From assembly GCA_003260075.1 (NCBI GenBank), contig QLIY01000563.1, positions 42,889 to 106,888 on the forward strand: 64,000 nucleotides of DNA. The letters run 5' to 3'. This DNA comes from Phallusia mammillata. Taxonomy: Eukaryota; Chordata; Ascidiacea; Phlebobranchia; Ascidiidae. Positions 42,691 to 55,931 of the stretch are shown one piece after another; the stretch's first letter is position 1; every line of letters begins with the position of its first letter. The notes below the pieces were generated by a model that saw nothing but the letters and a program-made list of their open reading frames with translations, ran no database searches and was not told the origin of the DNA. The translations under genes were made by a program, and so were the position numbers.

Positions 42691-44475
42691 CGTTATAACA
42701 TTTACTATTTTCACCATCGGAGTCATCGGAATATTGTAGGGTTTATATTGTTGTACAAGTTGAACATTTTAACACAGTATGCAGGTTGTGTACTTCAGTT
42801 TACTTTCTATGGCAGTGCTTCCAAAAAATTTGTGCTACCGAGTACTGTTCGTAAAAAACAAAGTTGTGCATTGCCTAAATAACATAAGTGACACAAAATG
42901 AACAATAATCAAAAACTATATTTTACGTTGGGCAACAGGTTTACACTTATGGACCATGGTGTAGTATAGTCAGATGGCTAATTCACTATTGGGTTTTAAT
43001 ATTGACTTAAATAAACTCATTGTTAGCTTAGCAAACACCATCGCGCTTTTTGTGTGCTTGTTCCACGACCTATTGACTCACATGAACAATAGGTGTGGCT
43101 TTCACGTGACCGATTGCACGCGTCTTATGATTGTTACGTCATAATATGCAGCGCGGTGTGAAATTCCTGTAACCAGGTCATTGAGAATTTATTTTAATTG
43201 TGAAATTTGAAAGTCCATTACGTCAATCGGAATATTTCGAAATTTTGCTCAGGTGAATTTCAGTAATTGGGGATTTCTATTTTATTGTGAAACCCTTTGT
43301 CTTTGGCGGTTAATTTTTGGTTTGCATGTAAAGGACGAACATGAAGGTCACACTACGTCATAGTCATGGGTTTTGTTATGGTAATAATCCAAACTTTATA
43401 AGACACTTGCCCTTTTTGTTTAAAACCGCTTTAAACATAACTGACAAGACATAACTGACAGAGAACTTTGTGTACATAGAATACATCTTGCAGAAAATAG
43501 ACTACAGTCGCTGTTGTCATCATCAGTCCAGAACAACAGCGATTGTTGAAACGTCTGCATGATATATTCTATATACACAAGGTCTCTGGCAGTTATGTTT
43601 TTGACTAACTTGAGCTTTAACATTCTTCCAAAAAAAAACAGATTTTCACATCCTTTCCCTGGAAGCATTTTATTGTACTTAATATGATATTTCAAGTGTA
43701 TCAGAAAACTTTCTTTGTTTCCAACTGAATATTAGGTTCTTAAAGATATTTGGCAGTTAAACAATCTGGTTCATAAAAATAAATCGTGAATGCATCAACT
43801 ACTAAATGGCCATGTTCTGTTTTATCATGCAAATCGTTTAGGGATTGTCCACGAACTAAAACCTTTTGAAACACAAAACTTTGTCAGATAGTTGTGCTTC
43901 CTTGCAATTTAATGGCAACAGTGTATTTTTTTATTGTGTTTTTTGTATTTTTAACCACTTCACTGGGGTCGCACGTTATAACGGATAAGTACAAGATGTC
44001 GGCAATAAAATAGAAAAATAAGCACTTTTCGGAAAAAAATGTCGAAAAAACTTTCACATTCACAGTGAAGCCAAAATTTGAACAGCTAGGAAAGCGGAAA
44101 AATGCATATAATACACAATACGCGGAAAAAACGTTTTTGCTGGAGACAATTTTGCTGCATAATATAAAGGGGAACAAGTTTTAACATGCGAAACAAAAGT
44201 GAAAAAAGAGTTTGTAGTTAGTACTGTTTACTTTTTCCGAATATGATTGATTTATACTGCGCGTAGAGTTTCTATTATGTTTATTTTTGCAACTATACGT
44301 GTGCACAGTATAATAACGTAACAATAAGTAATAGAATCCCAATAAGATGTCATCAAATCAACTGATTGTTATGTTATGTGTTGAAACAACGGTTGGCTAA
44401 TAATCCTCACGCGATTTTAACCTCACAGGAGCCGCAGTTCCTTAATTATCATGTGTCAATAGCCTCACAGCAGAC

Positions 44476-47400
44476 TCAGTTGCATACTTTTGGTGTGTCG
44501 TCTCGTACACGGGCTGATTCGTTGACGATAGAGACTAACTTTGCTCGAGATTTTCGTTCCCGTTTCAGTTCGTTGCGCAGAGCGTCCAACTGCGCATGCG
44601 CGCGCACGCGCGATTTGCGTTCTTCGAGGAAGTCCTCCCTATAAACTTCCGCTTGGTGCTTGAGAACGTTCATCTGGTCACGTGTTTCGTTCCACGTCAT
44701 ACCAGGGGCTTCCCCGTGACGTTGCGATGACGTTTCGGTGGTTGCTGTCTGACGTTGCTTCTTGGCAAGTCGGTCTTTCAGGTCTTTTACTTCGCGGTCG
44801 TGTCTCTCCTGCATAAGCTGGAACTGAGTGGCCCAAGTACGGTTGGCGGCAAGTAACTGTAATAGGAAAAAAAAATTGGTTATTATTTGTGAACAATATT
44901 TCCCTTGTTATTAGCTTGTTACGGATTTCTAACAACGATTGCTAAAAGGCGGTTTTGTAGGCAAAACGTGTGGGATATGCTTAGTTCGTTGTTGGAAATA
45001 GTTGGGTAATATTACAATAGTTTTACTAACGTTTGGGTTCGGACGAAAGATACGAATCATACAATTTGAGAAACCTATTCTATATTTGGCTCTAAAAGTT
45101 TAATGAGAGCTTGTAACATGCCTTATGACGAGTTTTGTGGTAAACTTAAATACTAAACTAATTCAACGCTTTAAAAAAACTAGACTAATTTAAACTGGTA
45201 CTTGTGTAACGATTAAGTTGTATCAAAACGTATCTGGACAACTTTTCGGGCTTTTTGAACAACTTTTTTTGGACAATTTTCATCTTTTCGTTTCCGTTTT
45301 GGTCTCGGCAAACGCTTCTTCCACGTAATACATCAGGTGCGAGGAAACATTTCAACCGTTTTTCAGTTTAAATTACTCGTAATTCGCATCTCTGTCAACC
45401 AACGCTTGGTACATCGTGATCTCAAACCGGTGTTTATAATTACGAGACTGGCCCGGGCTACGACTGATAATCCTCTGATTGACGTAACCCCCCCCCCCAT
45501 ACTAAACTAATTCAACGCTTTAAAAAAACTAGACTAATTTAAACTGATACTTGTGTAACGATTAAGTTGTATCAAACTGTGTCTGGACAAACCCCCCCCC
45601 CATCTCTGTCAACCAACGCTTGGTACATCGTGATCTCAAACCGGTGTTTGTAATTACGAGACTGGCCCGGGCTACGACTTATAATCCTCTGATTGATGTA
45701 ATAAGCCTTAAACGACTGCTGAACGTATTGGCTTTTATGTTTTACAAAAAATGTTCTATTCGAATAATCTTGGTCCAGTTTTAGCGTTTCCGAACGAGTT
45801 TTCCTTGTTTTGACTGTTGCATGTTTATTTCAAACTTCTGAAAACGGTTTTGCCATACGAAACTTGCAATAATCAAGGTTCGCCATTTATCACATTGTGT
45901 GCTTATAAACGATATTACTCTTTTTTAGATTGAGTGCACAAAGCATGCGCACAAACCTATTTCAAATTAGACTGCAAATTGTACCTGTATTTTGCTTGTA
46001 TTTAAACATAGCTACTTTATTTAGATATGCTTGGGTGCACAAAGCGCGTTGACAAACCCGCTTTAAGCACACATGCAAGCCAGTCTTACTTTTTCACGCA
46101 AAATGGATTGAAAACCTACGCAAAATGGATTGAAAACCCCCCCCCCCCATGCAAGCCAGTCTTACTTTTTCACGCAAAATGGATTGAAAACCTACGGCCA
46201 ATTTGGCATATAGGCAGAAAGCTTGACGTTATAAATATTCCGTGCCAAAATGTCACAGGTTTTTTTGCAACGCGTTCATTGCAGCTTGTGACGCGCGTAT
46301 ACAAGAGCGCCCGTCTTGGGGAGTTTTCGAACACTGACAGTTTACGTCACAATGGGTTCGCGCGTAGAAACCCAATGAGGAAGCGGTACTCGCGCGCAAG
46401 AGTTGATTGTGATTTTGTTGTTGTAAATATTGATTGTCGCGAGTTGTTTACGTCTATGTGGTGCTGTGACGTCTTTGTGTAAACAATTCCATGTCGCAAT
46501 GGCCTTTTGACAAACAGCGTAAGATATATTTCACATTACCGCAACCGCTGAGGTAACTACAAAGTTTAAAACTATATGAAGCAGTTTGTAAATCTAAGTC
46601 AAAGGTCAGCAATAGCAAAAAAGTTGCTTCAAAAACAAGTTTTTTTGCAATACTAATTTTTTGCATATTTGTAATTAAAATCAAACTATGGTGTTAGACG
46701 TCTAACATAGGCGCTCTAGGGGTAAATGTTTGTCTTAGACTGACCCTAAATTTCGAAAGAACGCACACAAAAAATTTTTAAACCCCCCCCCCTATGGTGT
46801 TAGACGTCTAACATAGGCGCTCTAGGGGTAAATGTTTGTCCCAAACTGACTCTAAATTTCGAAAGAACGCACACACAAAAAAAACTTTAAATTTTGTAAC
46901 ATAACAAAAGGTGCTAAGCCCTAATTATATTTTGTGAATCATAAATTTGCGTCATTGAACAAAAAGTTTAAAATTTTCCTACCTCAGCTCTTTCGTTCTC
47001 GAGGTCAAACAGTCGTTCGATGAGGCGTTCCATAATTTTTTGATTGTTTCCGCAAGCACCAGGGTCACACGCACTCAGGGAAAAGCTTGAGTTCTGTCAC
47101 GAGAAAAAATCCAAGGTAAAATACCAGCTTGAAAAATTGACTAGCGCCTTTGTGTGAATAGGAGGGAATTTTCAGTTGCTGCTAAATGAACCGCATATAT
47201 GCAGTATACCTAATTTCCCTAAAAACTGTTCTAGTTTTTCGTATTGCTCGGTTTGTTATTTGTCTGTATTGTACTTTGGACTGTGGTTACCACATTTTTC
47301 AAATAGGTTGGCTTGTATTTGTTGACAATCTCAGTCTCATTTTACACAATAGCGCTTTCGTATGCTTGAAAATCGCAAAGATGCTGTGTTGTTTTGTTTG

Positions 47401-48470
47401 ACTTCTATACCTTTTTGATCAAACACAAATTTTCAAACCTAGTTTCTACATTACATCATAGCCGAAAATTCCACTTAACTTATAAAACAGAGCAAAACAC
47501 CAATAAAGGAGGCAATTTCGATCAAGCGAGCCGCCAGTTTGAATGTAATTATCATGTTTGTTGTGTAGGCCCTTCACAAAAACACCAGGTCATATCAAAG
47601 CAGCCAGAGGTACCGCATTCCATCTTTAAGTGCCCACAAATGGGTAATAAATTTCCATAGCCCACACAGGTTTATCTCAGCCGTAGGACTTGTTTTTTGT
47701 GCGTCTGTAGGCGATGGTAATGTCGTACAAACCCCTCTGGCAACGGTTTTTCACTTACGTAATCCTTTATTCTAATCTTCAGTGTCTTGGATTATGTAAA
47801 AAAGAGATTACACGGGAGTTTTTGTCTGTTTTTTTGTATTATATACAAGCTGTGACGTTATTGTACGCACATGACTTAATGTAAATTGATTTATTGATCA
47901 ACTTCGTCAATAGGGTTTTTGTAAGATAAATTCAAAGGTCTTCTAACAACTAAAGTTTTACGATAATTCGGATAATTCGGATTTTTTTCGAGTAAATGTA
48001 CAGACTTGTATACAGTGCCAATATAAACAAATTTCATTTAACTGTTATTGGTCAAATCTATATGTTGTTGAGATTATCCAAATTGCAAATGGTTCATTTT
48101 TCGTTTGTTATAAAGCAATCTTGGTTGTTAAAAGCGTTTAATAAGTTTGTCGCTATGAATGCTGGCAACAGTCAACAACAATAGTTTGTCTTTGCATACT
48201 CGTGCGTGCGTTAACGTCTCAACGGTTACCAAACGTCGTTTAGAAACTCGTGCTACTACTTACACTTCCTTGGTGTCTTGACGAGCCCAGCAACGATGAC
48301 AACGATTGGGGACTACCGGGCAATGCAGGCAATGAGACTGAGGATTGAATCGCTGTGGAGTCAGCTAATACTGTCCTATTTTGTTCGATATCCGAACAGG
48401 AAGACGGCCGTGCCTGATTTTCCATTTCCTCAGAGTGTTTGTTGTCAGGATCAGTGCGTAAGTTAAGCAT
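44476..48470 (-). CDS. UBAN-domain protein (ABIN/TNIP-, NEMO-, optineurin-like)
   Basis: Three exons join in phase 0: 48264-48470 (ATG at 48470-48468), 46983-47093 and 44476-44856 (stop 44478-44476), about 232 residues. The N-terminal 70 residues are Ser/Pro-rich and low-complexity. Exon 2 encodes coiled coil (QKIMERLIERLFDLENERAE). Exon 3 continues LLAANRTWATQFQLMQERHD, a charged linker, then the UBAN signature: MNVLKHQAEVYREDFLEERK with the DFxxERxxR core, which in NEMO, optineurin and ABINs grips linear or K63 di-ubiquitin. The family acts in NF-kB control, cell death or selective autophagy. At about 232 residues it is much shorter than the vertebrate proteins, and I see no C-terminal zinc finger. 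ABIN-like order (coiled coil, ANRxW segment, UBAN) makes TNIP the favoured relative. Intron 2 contains assembly joins. Confidence 0.75.
45150..45720. repeat. Two interleaved duplicated shards in the UBAN-gene intron
   Basis: 45150-45240 recurs at 45500-45590, and 45390-45490 recurs at 45602-45705, separated by C runs at 45488-45498 and 45592-45601. The interleaved order cannot arise from a simple tandem duplication and matches contig-end overlap. Confidence 0.75.
46070..46200. repeat. Duplicated shard across a 12-C run
   Basis: 46072-46136 (catgcaagccagtcttactt onward) repeats at 46148-46194 around C at 46137-46148. Non-coding. Confidence 0.7.
46688..46885. repeat. Duplicated shard containing a 16-bp palindrome
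   Basis: 46688-46782 repeats at 46793-46885 around C at 46783-46792. Each copy has the perfect palindrome TGTTAGACGTCTAACA (first at about 46692-46707). It is in the intron of the UBAN gene, about 100 bases from exon 2; a dimeric transcription-factor site is possible. Confidence 0.6.
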
Positions 48471-51400
48471 AAATCCACTTGTTAATTAGATAAAGTATTC
48501 AAAATCTGCAAAAAAAACGATTGTATTGAGTTAAGTTTACTTAAAGTTTTGGGTTTTCAAATACTCCTAAAAACTGTTCTGAAACAGTTTTAAGTCTTGG
48601 GTACTGCAATCTACCTATCGGCTCGTTCCAATAAACTGAATAATACTGCATATTTTAGCTGGCGACTTCGTACAAAAATTGTTACTTGTCGAAAACCAAT
48701 GTAGAAAATGATACCAGTTGCTTTTCAAACAACCAACATCTTCTGAAACCAAAATCACCAAGCAAAAGCTATGTCTCAGTTAGTAGGCACTGAAATCTCC
48801 GCACCACTGTGCTTACTGATCTGGCCATTTCACGGCACAACGCGTTATTTATATTCTCAGTGACGAAACCGCAGTACGTCATTACGCATCAAGCGTATTT
48901 TTCCCCCGCGTCGTGCTGAAGACACGGCGTGTCAAAAATATCCGCATACGGCGAATCAAAACTAAACAAAGTAGGCTTGTAGTGTTTTGAAGTCAAACCT
49001 GGCTATAGCGTTTGTTGTTGGCTAATTCTGATTTAATCTTTTCCACGTATATACTGAATGCAGTTTGTTTGTGCTATTGACATGTCAATGGGTGCTTGGA
49101 AAAATTGCAAACGAAACATAATTGCTGTTTCTTATGAAAAAAAGTCAAATCCACATTTTCGACATCGGTTGCCACACCCACCAGCTCCAGCAACCACGCC
49201 CACTTACTTCTATTGTGACGTCATAAACATTGTGCAGATTGCCACTGAGCAGTGTGGTGGTAGGAGCGAAATTTTGTCACCGCTGTGGTTTCCGTTTTGC
49301 ACAATTGCGTTTCGTTCGGTTTTCTGGGGAGTTTTATTTGCAACCAGACATATGTATGGGTTGCACATGGATCAAACCTGTATATGACGTCACTGTGTTG
49401 AAAAACGGTTTCTTCACGAAGGGGGTGCTGTGCCTAAGGTGGGTAGATTGAGTTGTTCTTAGTCAAACACTTTGTTTCATCACCGTTAGTAACATTTGTT
49501 TTTGCGATGTGGGTTACCGAGTAACGTTTGTTTGTGGATTTTCTGACTAAGAACAAAGTTAAGAACGGTTGAGGAAAAGGGTTATTCCCGACTTTTAAGC
49601 GTTGATGTGATGGATTATATTTGCGGGACTTTTTTGCAAATAGATATGTGTAAAGTTTTCACCGAAATTAATATTCACATGCTACAGTTAAGTTGTGCGT
49701 GTAGGGATTTTTGTTCATTAATTTTTAGTATACCAAAGGCAGACACACGAAATTTTCTTGCCCATATTGTTATTTCTTCAACCATTTCCATTCATTTTAG
49801 CCGTAAGACGGCAAGTATGTGCGATGGAAAGTAAGCTATTATTACCGATTAACAGTGAACTTGAAATGTTCTTTAATTCTCTCAAGAATCAGGAATTATT
49901 TTTAATGATGCTTTGGCTTGGCTTAATCCAGTAAATTTCCATACTCGTTGTTTAAAGGTGCTTACGGATTGTGGTAAACCCAAGTAAAAACCGGATTTAT
50001 TTATTTTTTCGTTCAAATAAATTTAAGAGCCCGAATTTCCCGAAATGCCAGTCACGTCATCCTCATTTCAGGCTATTCGACGTATTTGGAATTCTCTCAA
50101 AACTCGATGCAAATTCAATGAATTTATCGCGGAAAAATAATGGTTTTGGCGTTAGATTTTAGCTCACCTTGGCGAGTTTATGCAAGCGTGACGTAGCTTG
50201 TCTTGCGGAATTTCCACGCGAATTGCGAAAACATTTTCCCCTCGTTCTTATGCGAATTTTACGTGTTTGTTGAAATTTGAAAAATTCAGGGCTTTGGGAA
50301 TTTTAAACATGTATTTAGTAACATTTGTAAGAAGAAGTTAGCAGTACAAAACCTTACGTATACGTAAGAATGCCGTTCTCTTACTGTGAGAGTTTTTTTT
50401 TAAATAGTATTAAGCCACCATACAAGTATTATAGCTAATTGCTCATTGGTTAACTGTACTAATGAACTCCAGGACCATGCTTTTACTCTGTGATAATGTC
50501 TGAATGGGCTGTTCTAGCAAGAGGAACATCTGTTTCGGAATTACCATGTGCCAAGTTAGACGTTAAACATTTTCATAGATTTTCAGTGAAAAAAACCAGA
50601 GCACAAAATTCCCTTGTTCATTGCCTAGCGACAAATCTGCATGAGCTTATGATGGAAGTTTTGTTTTTTTGCAAATCATCCAAAATCCCATTGAATTTGC
50701 ATGCAAATTTCCCCGGGGAGATTAATCTTATGCGACTTTCCACCGTTGTACAAGACTTAGAACCACAAAAAACGCGCTTAACGATCAAAGGAAAACCTGA
50801 GTGATTCATTTTGGTCCCAAAACTAAAATATAAAATTAAAGAAATTTGTACTCTGTACTTTATTTTTAAAGTGAGTATATATTCGGTGAAGTTTACAAAA
50901 TTAATAATCTACTCTTGCGGATTATTTTAATTAATAGTTTCAGTTCCCCTTTAAGCTTTACAATTAGAATGTTTGAGAGTTCATATAGTCGTTGTCGTTG
51001 TATGCAAATTCGCGACATGTGGAACAAGAACGAATCAATGTTAAGTGTTTTAGAATCGCGAACGAAAATGTTTTCTTTCTACGAATTACGGAAACAAAAA
51101 GTCAGAGACCCACATACTTGAAAAACTCCAGGTTCGAATCAAAGTAAATCACAATAGAGTGGAAAAATAAACAACAGGTTTAGGTCGTTTTCAATTAGTT
51201 TTTCTGCATTTTCCAGTTTATAGTTACTTGGACTAGCGCAACGAAGTATAGGGCAGTGGTTTTTACCCTTTATAGTACTGTTACCACTGAGAATAACCAG
51301 ATAAGTTTCGTTTCACCCCTGACCAACAAACTGAAATTGCCAACATCACGTCACAGAAGGATGACATCACAGAACTAAAAAAATGATGAAGTAGTTCGCA

Positions 51401-53115
51401 CCTGTTCAATGTCACATTTTCCGATCGGGGGGTAATAACCCATAGGTTAAAAACCACTATAGTAAGTTTTGTTTGCGTTTCAAAAATACCATGAAGATAT
51501 ACTTCCAAGTGTGCGATCTGAAAGCTTAATTTTATTTTGGATATCTTGTTTATGTTTGTATCAATTGAGGTTATTAAACAGGTGTAATTTTGACGGATAT
51601 AAGTAAGCATCGAATATAAGTAAACATTTTTTCTGATACATGGGTTTATTATAAGTAAATATTATCTGTCAAAATAGTAAACGAAGAAATGGCGTTGACC
51701 AATCTTGGTTTAAACGACAATACCTTGATAACCCATAACATTCGTACTTGGGTGCATAGTAAAGTACCGGTCATGCATAAACAATTGTCATCTTGTTGAT
51801 GCAATAGTCCATATGTGCGAAATACATAAGCAACACTGATACCCACTTTATCGCGTACGTGAGTTTTTTCATTTCACGAAACCATATTGGCCTTTACCGA
51901 AAGGTTGATTCATATATTTGCACAATTTAAACAGTTCGCTGGCCAACACCCCCTATTATTTGTAATGCTCTGGTTTTCAGGTCTTAGTTGCTGTTACTCA
52001 CTACTGGCCGTAAAAACAGTGTTTGCCTTAGGCGTGATTCAAGTAACGTCCCGGGATTTCGCAACGGTCAGTTTTAAAGAATTCTCAACGGTCTGTTTTA
52101 AAGAATTCCCCCTTGTGAACATTCGGTCATTTTGTTTCGCGTTGATTCGGGGCAAGTTTTGTTTCGCTTCTCTAACGCTTTGGGTGGTTTCACCTCGCAT
52201 ATGTAACTTAGACACAAAAAATTGCTGTGCTGTTTAGCAGTGCGCGTTTCCGATCACGACCTTTACTCCAACAAACTGCACTGCGTTTCGGTAATAAACA
52301 GAGTTACCATACACTCAAACGACTTTTTTCGAGCAAAAACATACCATATATTGCAGCATGTATAATTTTGTATGTCATGTTTTTTTCTCTTTTTGGGTTT
52401 TTAAACTTGGATTGGTTACGCAAATTTAAAGTTTTTAACCGTTATATAGTAGATTAATATAGACATGCTTGGCAATTGTACTAAACTATACTTTATGTGC
52501 GCTATTTGTTGACAATTAAGTACAACAATTATCGTGCGCAGAATGTTTGATAAATAGCAGGTATGAGTGGGCTTATTTTAATGCCATTCCGAATTTACAT
52601 GAAACACTTGTTCTATCTGGGTGGGCCAGCCATCTGTTTTAATTGACATAACACAGTTGTACGATAAATTTAAATTGTGTGTTTAAGGTGCAATACTCCA
52701 TATTTGGATAGTGACGTAGTGCGGGGATTTTCTTTTTTACAGGCGTTGCCATGTTATTTCCCAATGTTATGGAATATTGATTTTGTGTGGATTTTTGTTT
52801 TCTTTAATCCAAATTTTGGGTCCAAGGTTCAATGTACACAATTACAAAAACGTCTGGATATGAAAGTAAATTGTTTTACCAAAAATCGTAAGAGTCAACA
52901 GACGAAAATAGAAGCAGTTTTGTTCTGCTGATGTTTGTTTTGTGATTGTGGAATTTTGGTTAATATTGTTGGTGTTTTGTAACAACACAAGGTGGTTTTT
53001 AAATTACAAAAAGAAAGGTTTCAATAGTCTAAAAAACCAGCCCATGCTATTATTACACGGTGACACAGCAACAAAAATAAACAATATACTATATCACATA
53101 TCAAGGAAAAATTTT
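48471..53115. other. Intergenic region 5' of the UBAN gene
   Basis: Apart from the possible exon at 49238-49438, no frame here shows family resemblance, including the 104-residue frame at 50490-50804 and the 116-residue frame at 51887-52237. No poly-C joins lie in this stretch, unlike the rest of the window. Confidence 0.5.
49238..49438 (+). CDS. Possible exon with zinc-ribbon-like cysteines
   Basis: Between an acceptor (attgtgcag) and a donor (AG|GTGGGT), a 201-base frame encodes SSVVVGAKFCHRCGFRFAQL, then SGEFYLQPDICMGCTWIKPV and ends GVLCLR. The two CxxC pairs about 30 residues apart look like a zinc ribbon (GAKFCxxCG is typical of double-zinc-ribbon modules). No neighbouring exon was recognised, so the protein cannot be named. 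Confidence 0.35.
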
Positions 53116-53116
53116 C

Positions 53117-53518
53117 AGGGGTGGGCAACCTGCGGCCCTTTGAATAAAGTTGTGCGGCCCGCAGAAACACTTGGATTTCAAATGTAATGGCAAACGAGTC
53201 CAAATTATTATACTGCGCCCGGTGCTATTTTTCAGCGACCTGACATTGTGCTGCTAGAGTACCCCCCCCCCACACTTGGATTTCAAATGTAATGGCAAAC
53301 GAGTCCAAATTATTATACTTTTTTGAGCAGATTAGTGCGCCCGGTGCTATTTTTCAGCGACCTGACATTGTACTGCTAGAATAAACTAAGAATTTTACTT
53401 GTAGCAAGGCATTTTTGGTATGCAACGAAGTAAAATCACCTTGTTTTATGTAAAGGTGCGGCCCGTGATCTAATCATCTTGTATTTGGCCCCACAGTGAA
53501 AAAGGTTGCCCACCCTTG
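53117..53518. mobile_element. hAT MITE (CAGGGGTGGGCAACC family), inflated by a duplicate join
   Basis: Ends caggggtgggcaacctgcgg and ggttgcccacccttg are inverted repeats. The interior matches 17331-17629. A block (53167-53261 and 53272-53383) is doubled around a 10-C run (53262-53271), so the true element is about 290 bases. Confidence 0.8.
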
Positions 53519-53627
53519 CTTTAGAACGTTTACAAACAAGGTCTCTTGCAGTTTTGTTTTTAATCAGTACTTTTTATATCTGTATTTAGTGTTCTTAACT
53601 TAATTGGTTAACATTAGGGTGGTGATT

Positions 53628-53890
53628 TCAAGTTTGTATTTGCGAAATTCGTTGGAAAACTGCAGGATCTACTATAATCATCTTACATATCTAAAAAACC
53701 AAACACACTTCGAAAACCCTCGTGCTTCGTTTTCTACACACTTGTGTTGCCCCCCCCCCCAAGTTTGTATTTGCGAAATTCGTTGGAAAACTGCAGGATC
53801 TACTATATTCATCTTACACGGCAGAAACATTTAACCAAACACACTTCGACAAATCTAGTGTTTCGTTTTCTACACGCTTGTGTTTGCTAA
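53628..53890. repeat. Duplicated shard across an 11-C run
   Basis: 53628-53749 (tcaagtttgtatttgcgaaa onward) recurs at 53761-53885 with substitutions and indels; C at 53750-53760. No convincing coding. Confidence 0.7.
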
Positions 53891-53899
53891 AAGTAAAAT

Positions 53900-55930
53900 G
53901 TCACTGCAGGTAAAATACGCCATTTGATATGAATAGGAATTCGCCGCCTGCTTTTTGCATTGAAACATCTTTTATTTGCAACACTGCGCATATTACTGTG
54001 CAGTTTATTTTAGCAGAAAAAAGTAAATAACTCCCTTGGTTTACATATAGCGCAGTTTGTATTGAAATACAATTGCATATTTTAGTTGAATAAGGAACTT
54101 ATGCAGAAAAAACTTAAATGATATGTAGCCTATAATCTGTGAAGGATTGTGTGTACCGGTCGATTTTGTTTAGCCTAAGGTTTTTGCACTTTGGGTTCTG
54201 GACTTATTGTTTACCTTTGCGGCACCAAACCGGCGTTCCTGTTTGTTGTCTGACGTAAAAGCACCGCCCGTGACTTTAAACAAACAACAGCAGCTGCAGA
54301 ACGATTTAAGCGCCGATTCGCGTCGGTAACAATCGATATTGGAATTCCCGCGCTCTCTGAAGGCGCGGATACAGCGAAAATTTACGCGGGAAGTGATTAG
54401 GCTTCCTGCGTTACCTGGAAACAGTTGACATGGGGACAATAAAATCCCAGGGTTGTTTTTCTCGCGTTGCTATGTGATGATGTCGTTTTTCATGCTAATG
54501 GGCCTAGGGAATACGCGATTGACTTTTTGCGCAATCACAGAGGATCTCTTAATGCTTGTGGCAGAGTTGGGTTTGTATATTTTAATGCAGTGGTTCTAGT
54601 CATGCGAAAATCATTTATAATTGGGTGTTTTATCGGCATTACAGGTAATATTTAAAGAGCATAGGTGTCTGTTTACAAACCACATGCAAAAATATAAGTA
54701 AATTCTCCCCTCAAGTATTTTTTCCCTTGGGAGCATTCCCTTCCCGGCTGGGAATCGCTGTTTCAAAGCATTACATTTGCAAAAATTTTAATTTAAAAAA
54801 CCTCATCACGAAGTAAATAACCATTGGACGCGCTTAATGACAATAAATTTCCACAACTAAGAAACCATTGAAACAAAACCAAACAAACACAATTAAAAAA
54901 ACTTAATGTACCAGATTTGGCCGACATGACCCTGTTAGACACTCCAATGCTTGCTTTTGGCCAGTGTGTGCATGACTTGGAAATACCGAAAACAGGCCGG
55001 AATAGGAATTAAGAATGTTTTTCGTGAAAAACTACGGCATTGCGTACCAGACTAAGTTTTTGACTTGGGAATTGTATAAGTTGGGCTTGATCCTGTCCTG
55101 ACATTACACAATTGGTATCTACCGAATTTCGGTCCTATTACATGCTCTGTTTAAAATATAATAGTTTTGCCCACGGTGTACACAGGATTGCAGTTACATG
55201 TCCCTTAAAAATTCACCCAAAGTGACAATGAAACCTAAGGGGCAAAAAATAACGCGCCCTTCTTGATACGGAGGACAAGCCAACCACAGATGCATCAGCA
55301 TAAAGCCAAACTTGCAAATCAGTTCTGGGTTTTTTCACACTTAACGCATCCCGTCTCCGTAGGCACGATTCGCACTCGGGTTGTTTGTGGGAAACTTCGC
55401 TTATTTCCAAAATGCCTTTACGTGGCGGTTGATGGACGGCGAAAATTTCCACAAGGGGAAAACGACGGACTGAGAGCTCGTTAATTGAACTATCCATCAC
55501 ATTTTGTCACCGTATTTAATTTTTTTATGCAAGTCTTTTTGATCGCTCGGTTTTGGAATAGTGACTGGTTTTAATGGCTTTCGCAACTGTAGGGATGATC
55601 ATAATTTGAATCAGTTTTGAACTCTTCAAAGAGGTTTTGGTTCCCGGCTTTAATGAGTTTTCAAACTATACAGTTGTATACCCGACCGTTGCAAAGGTTT
55701 AAAGTTTTGCGAGATGCCAAAATGAAGCTCCTGCCAACTGTAAAAAACGCACTTAGATCAAATAAGTTTTGGGTCAATTTTTGCAAAATCTTTATTTAAT
55801 CTAATTTCCGACAACATTTGTGTACATTGCGATGTAATGGCAATGATAAGAGAAGAGAAGATGTGTATAGAATGTAACTGAAAATGTGGCAAACCTTGCA
55901 AAAATTACCATAAACCGTTGTTGCCTTAAG
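53900..55930. other. Intergenic region with a GC-richer patch
   Basis: 54225-54425 is noticeably GC-rich, with several CpG and a CAGCTG E-box, and could be a promoter. The minus-strand frame across it (54170-54439) is not recognised. The overlapping frames at 55213-55500 are also unrecognised. Confidence 0.35.
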
Positions 55931-55931
55931 C

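Larger units (their letters stand above)
39300..44475. other. Intergenic region with diverged repeats
   Basis: No gene recognised. Contents: duplicated block 39718-39860 / 39873-40017 (C run 39861-39872); a diverged repeat pair at about 40690-41060 and 43110-43405; a hairpin at 42410-42468; a tRNA-like B-box at 42611-42621; and an inverted ACAACAGCGA motif at about 43507-43555. Confidence 0.5.

Noticed and set aside
44366..44644. Plus-strand frame opposite the UBAN exon
   Set aside because: Antisense shadow; the UBAN signature on the minus strand explains the open frame.
55213..55500. 95-residue minus-strand frame
   Set aside because: No recognisable motif, no splice context, and an overlapping plus-strand frame is equally open.
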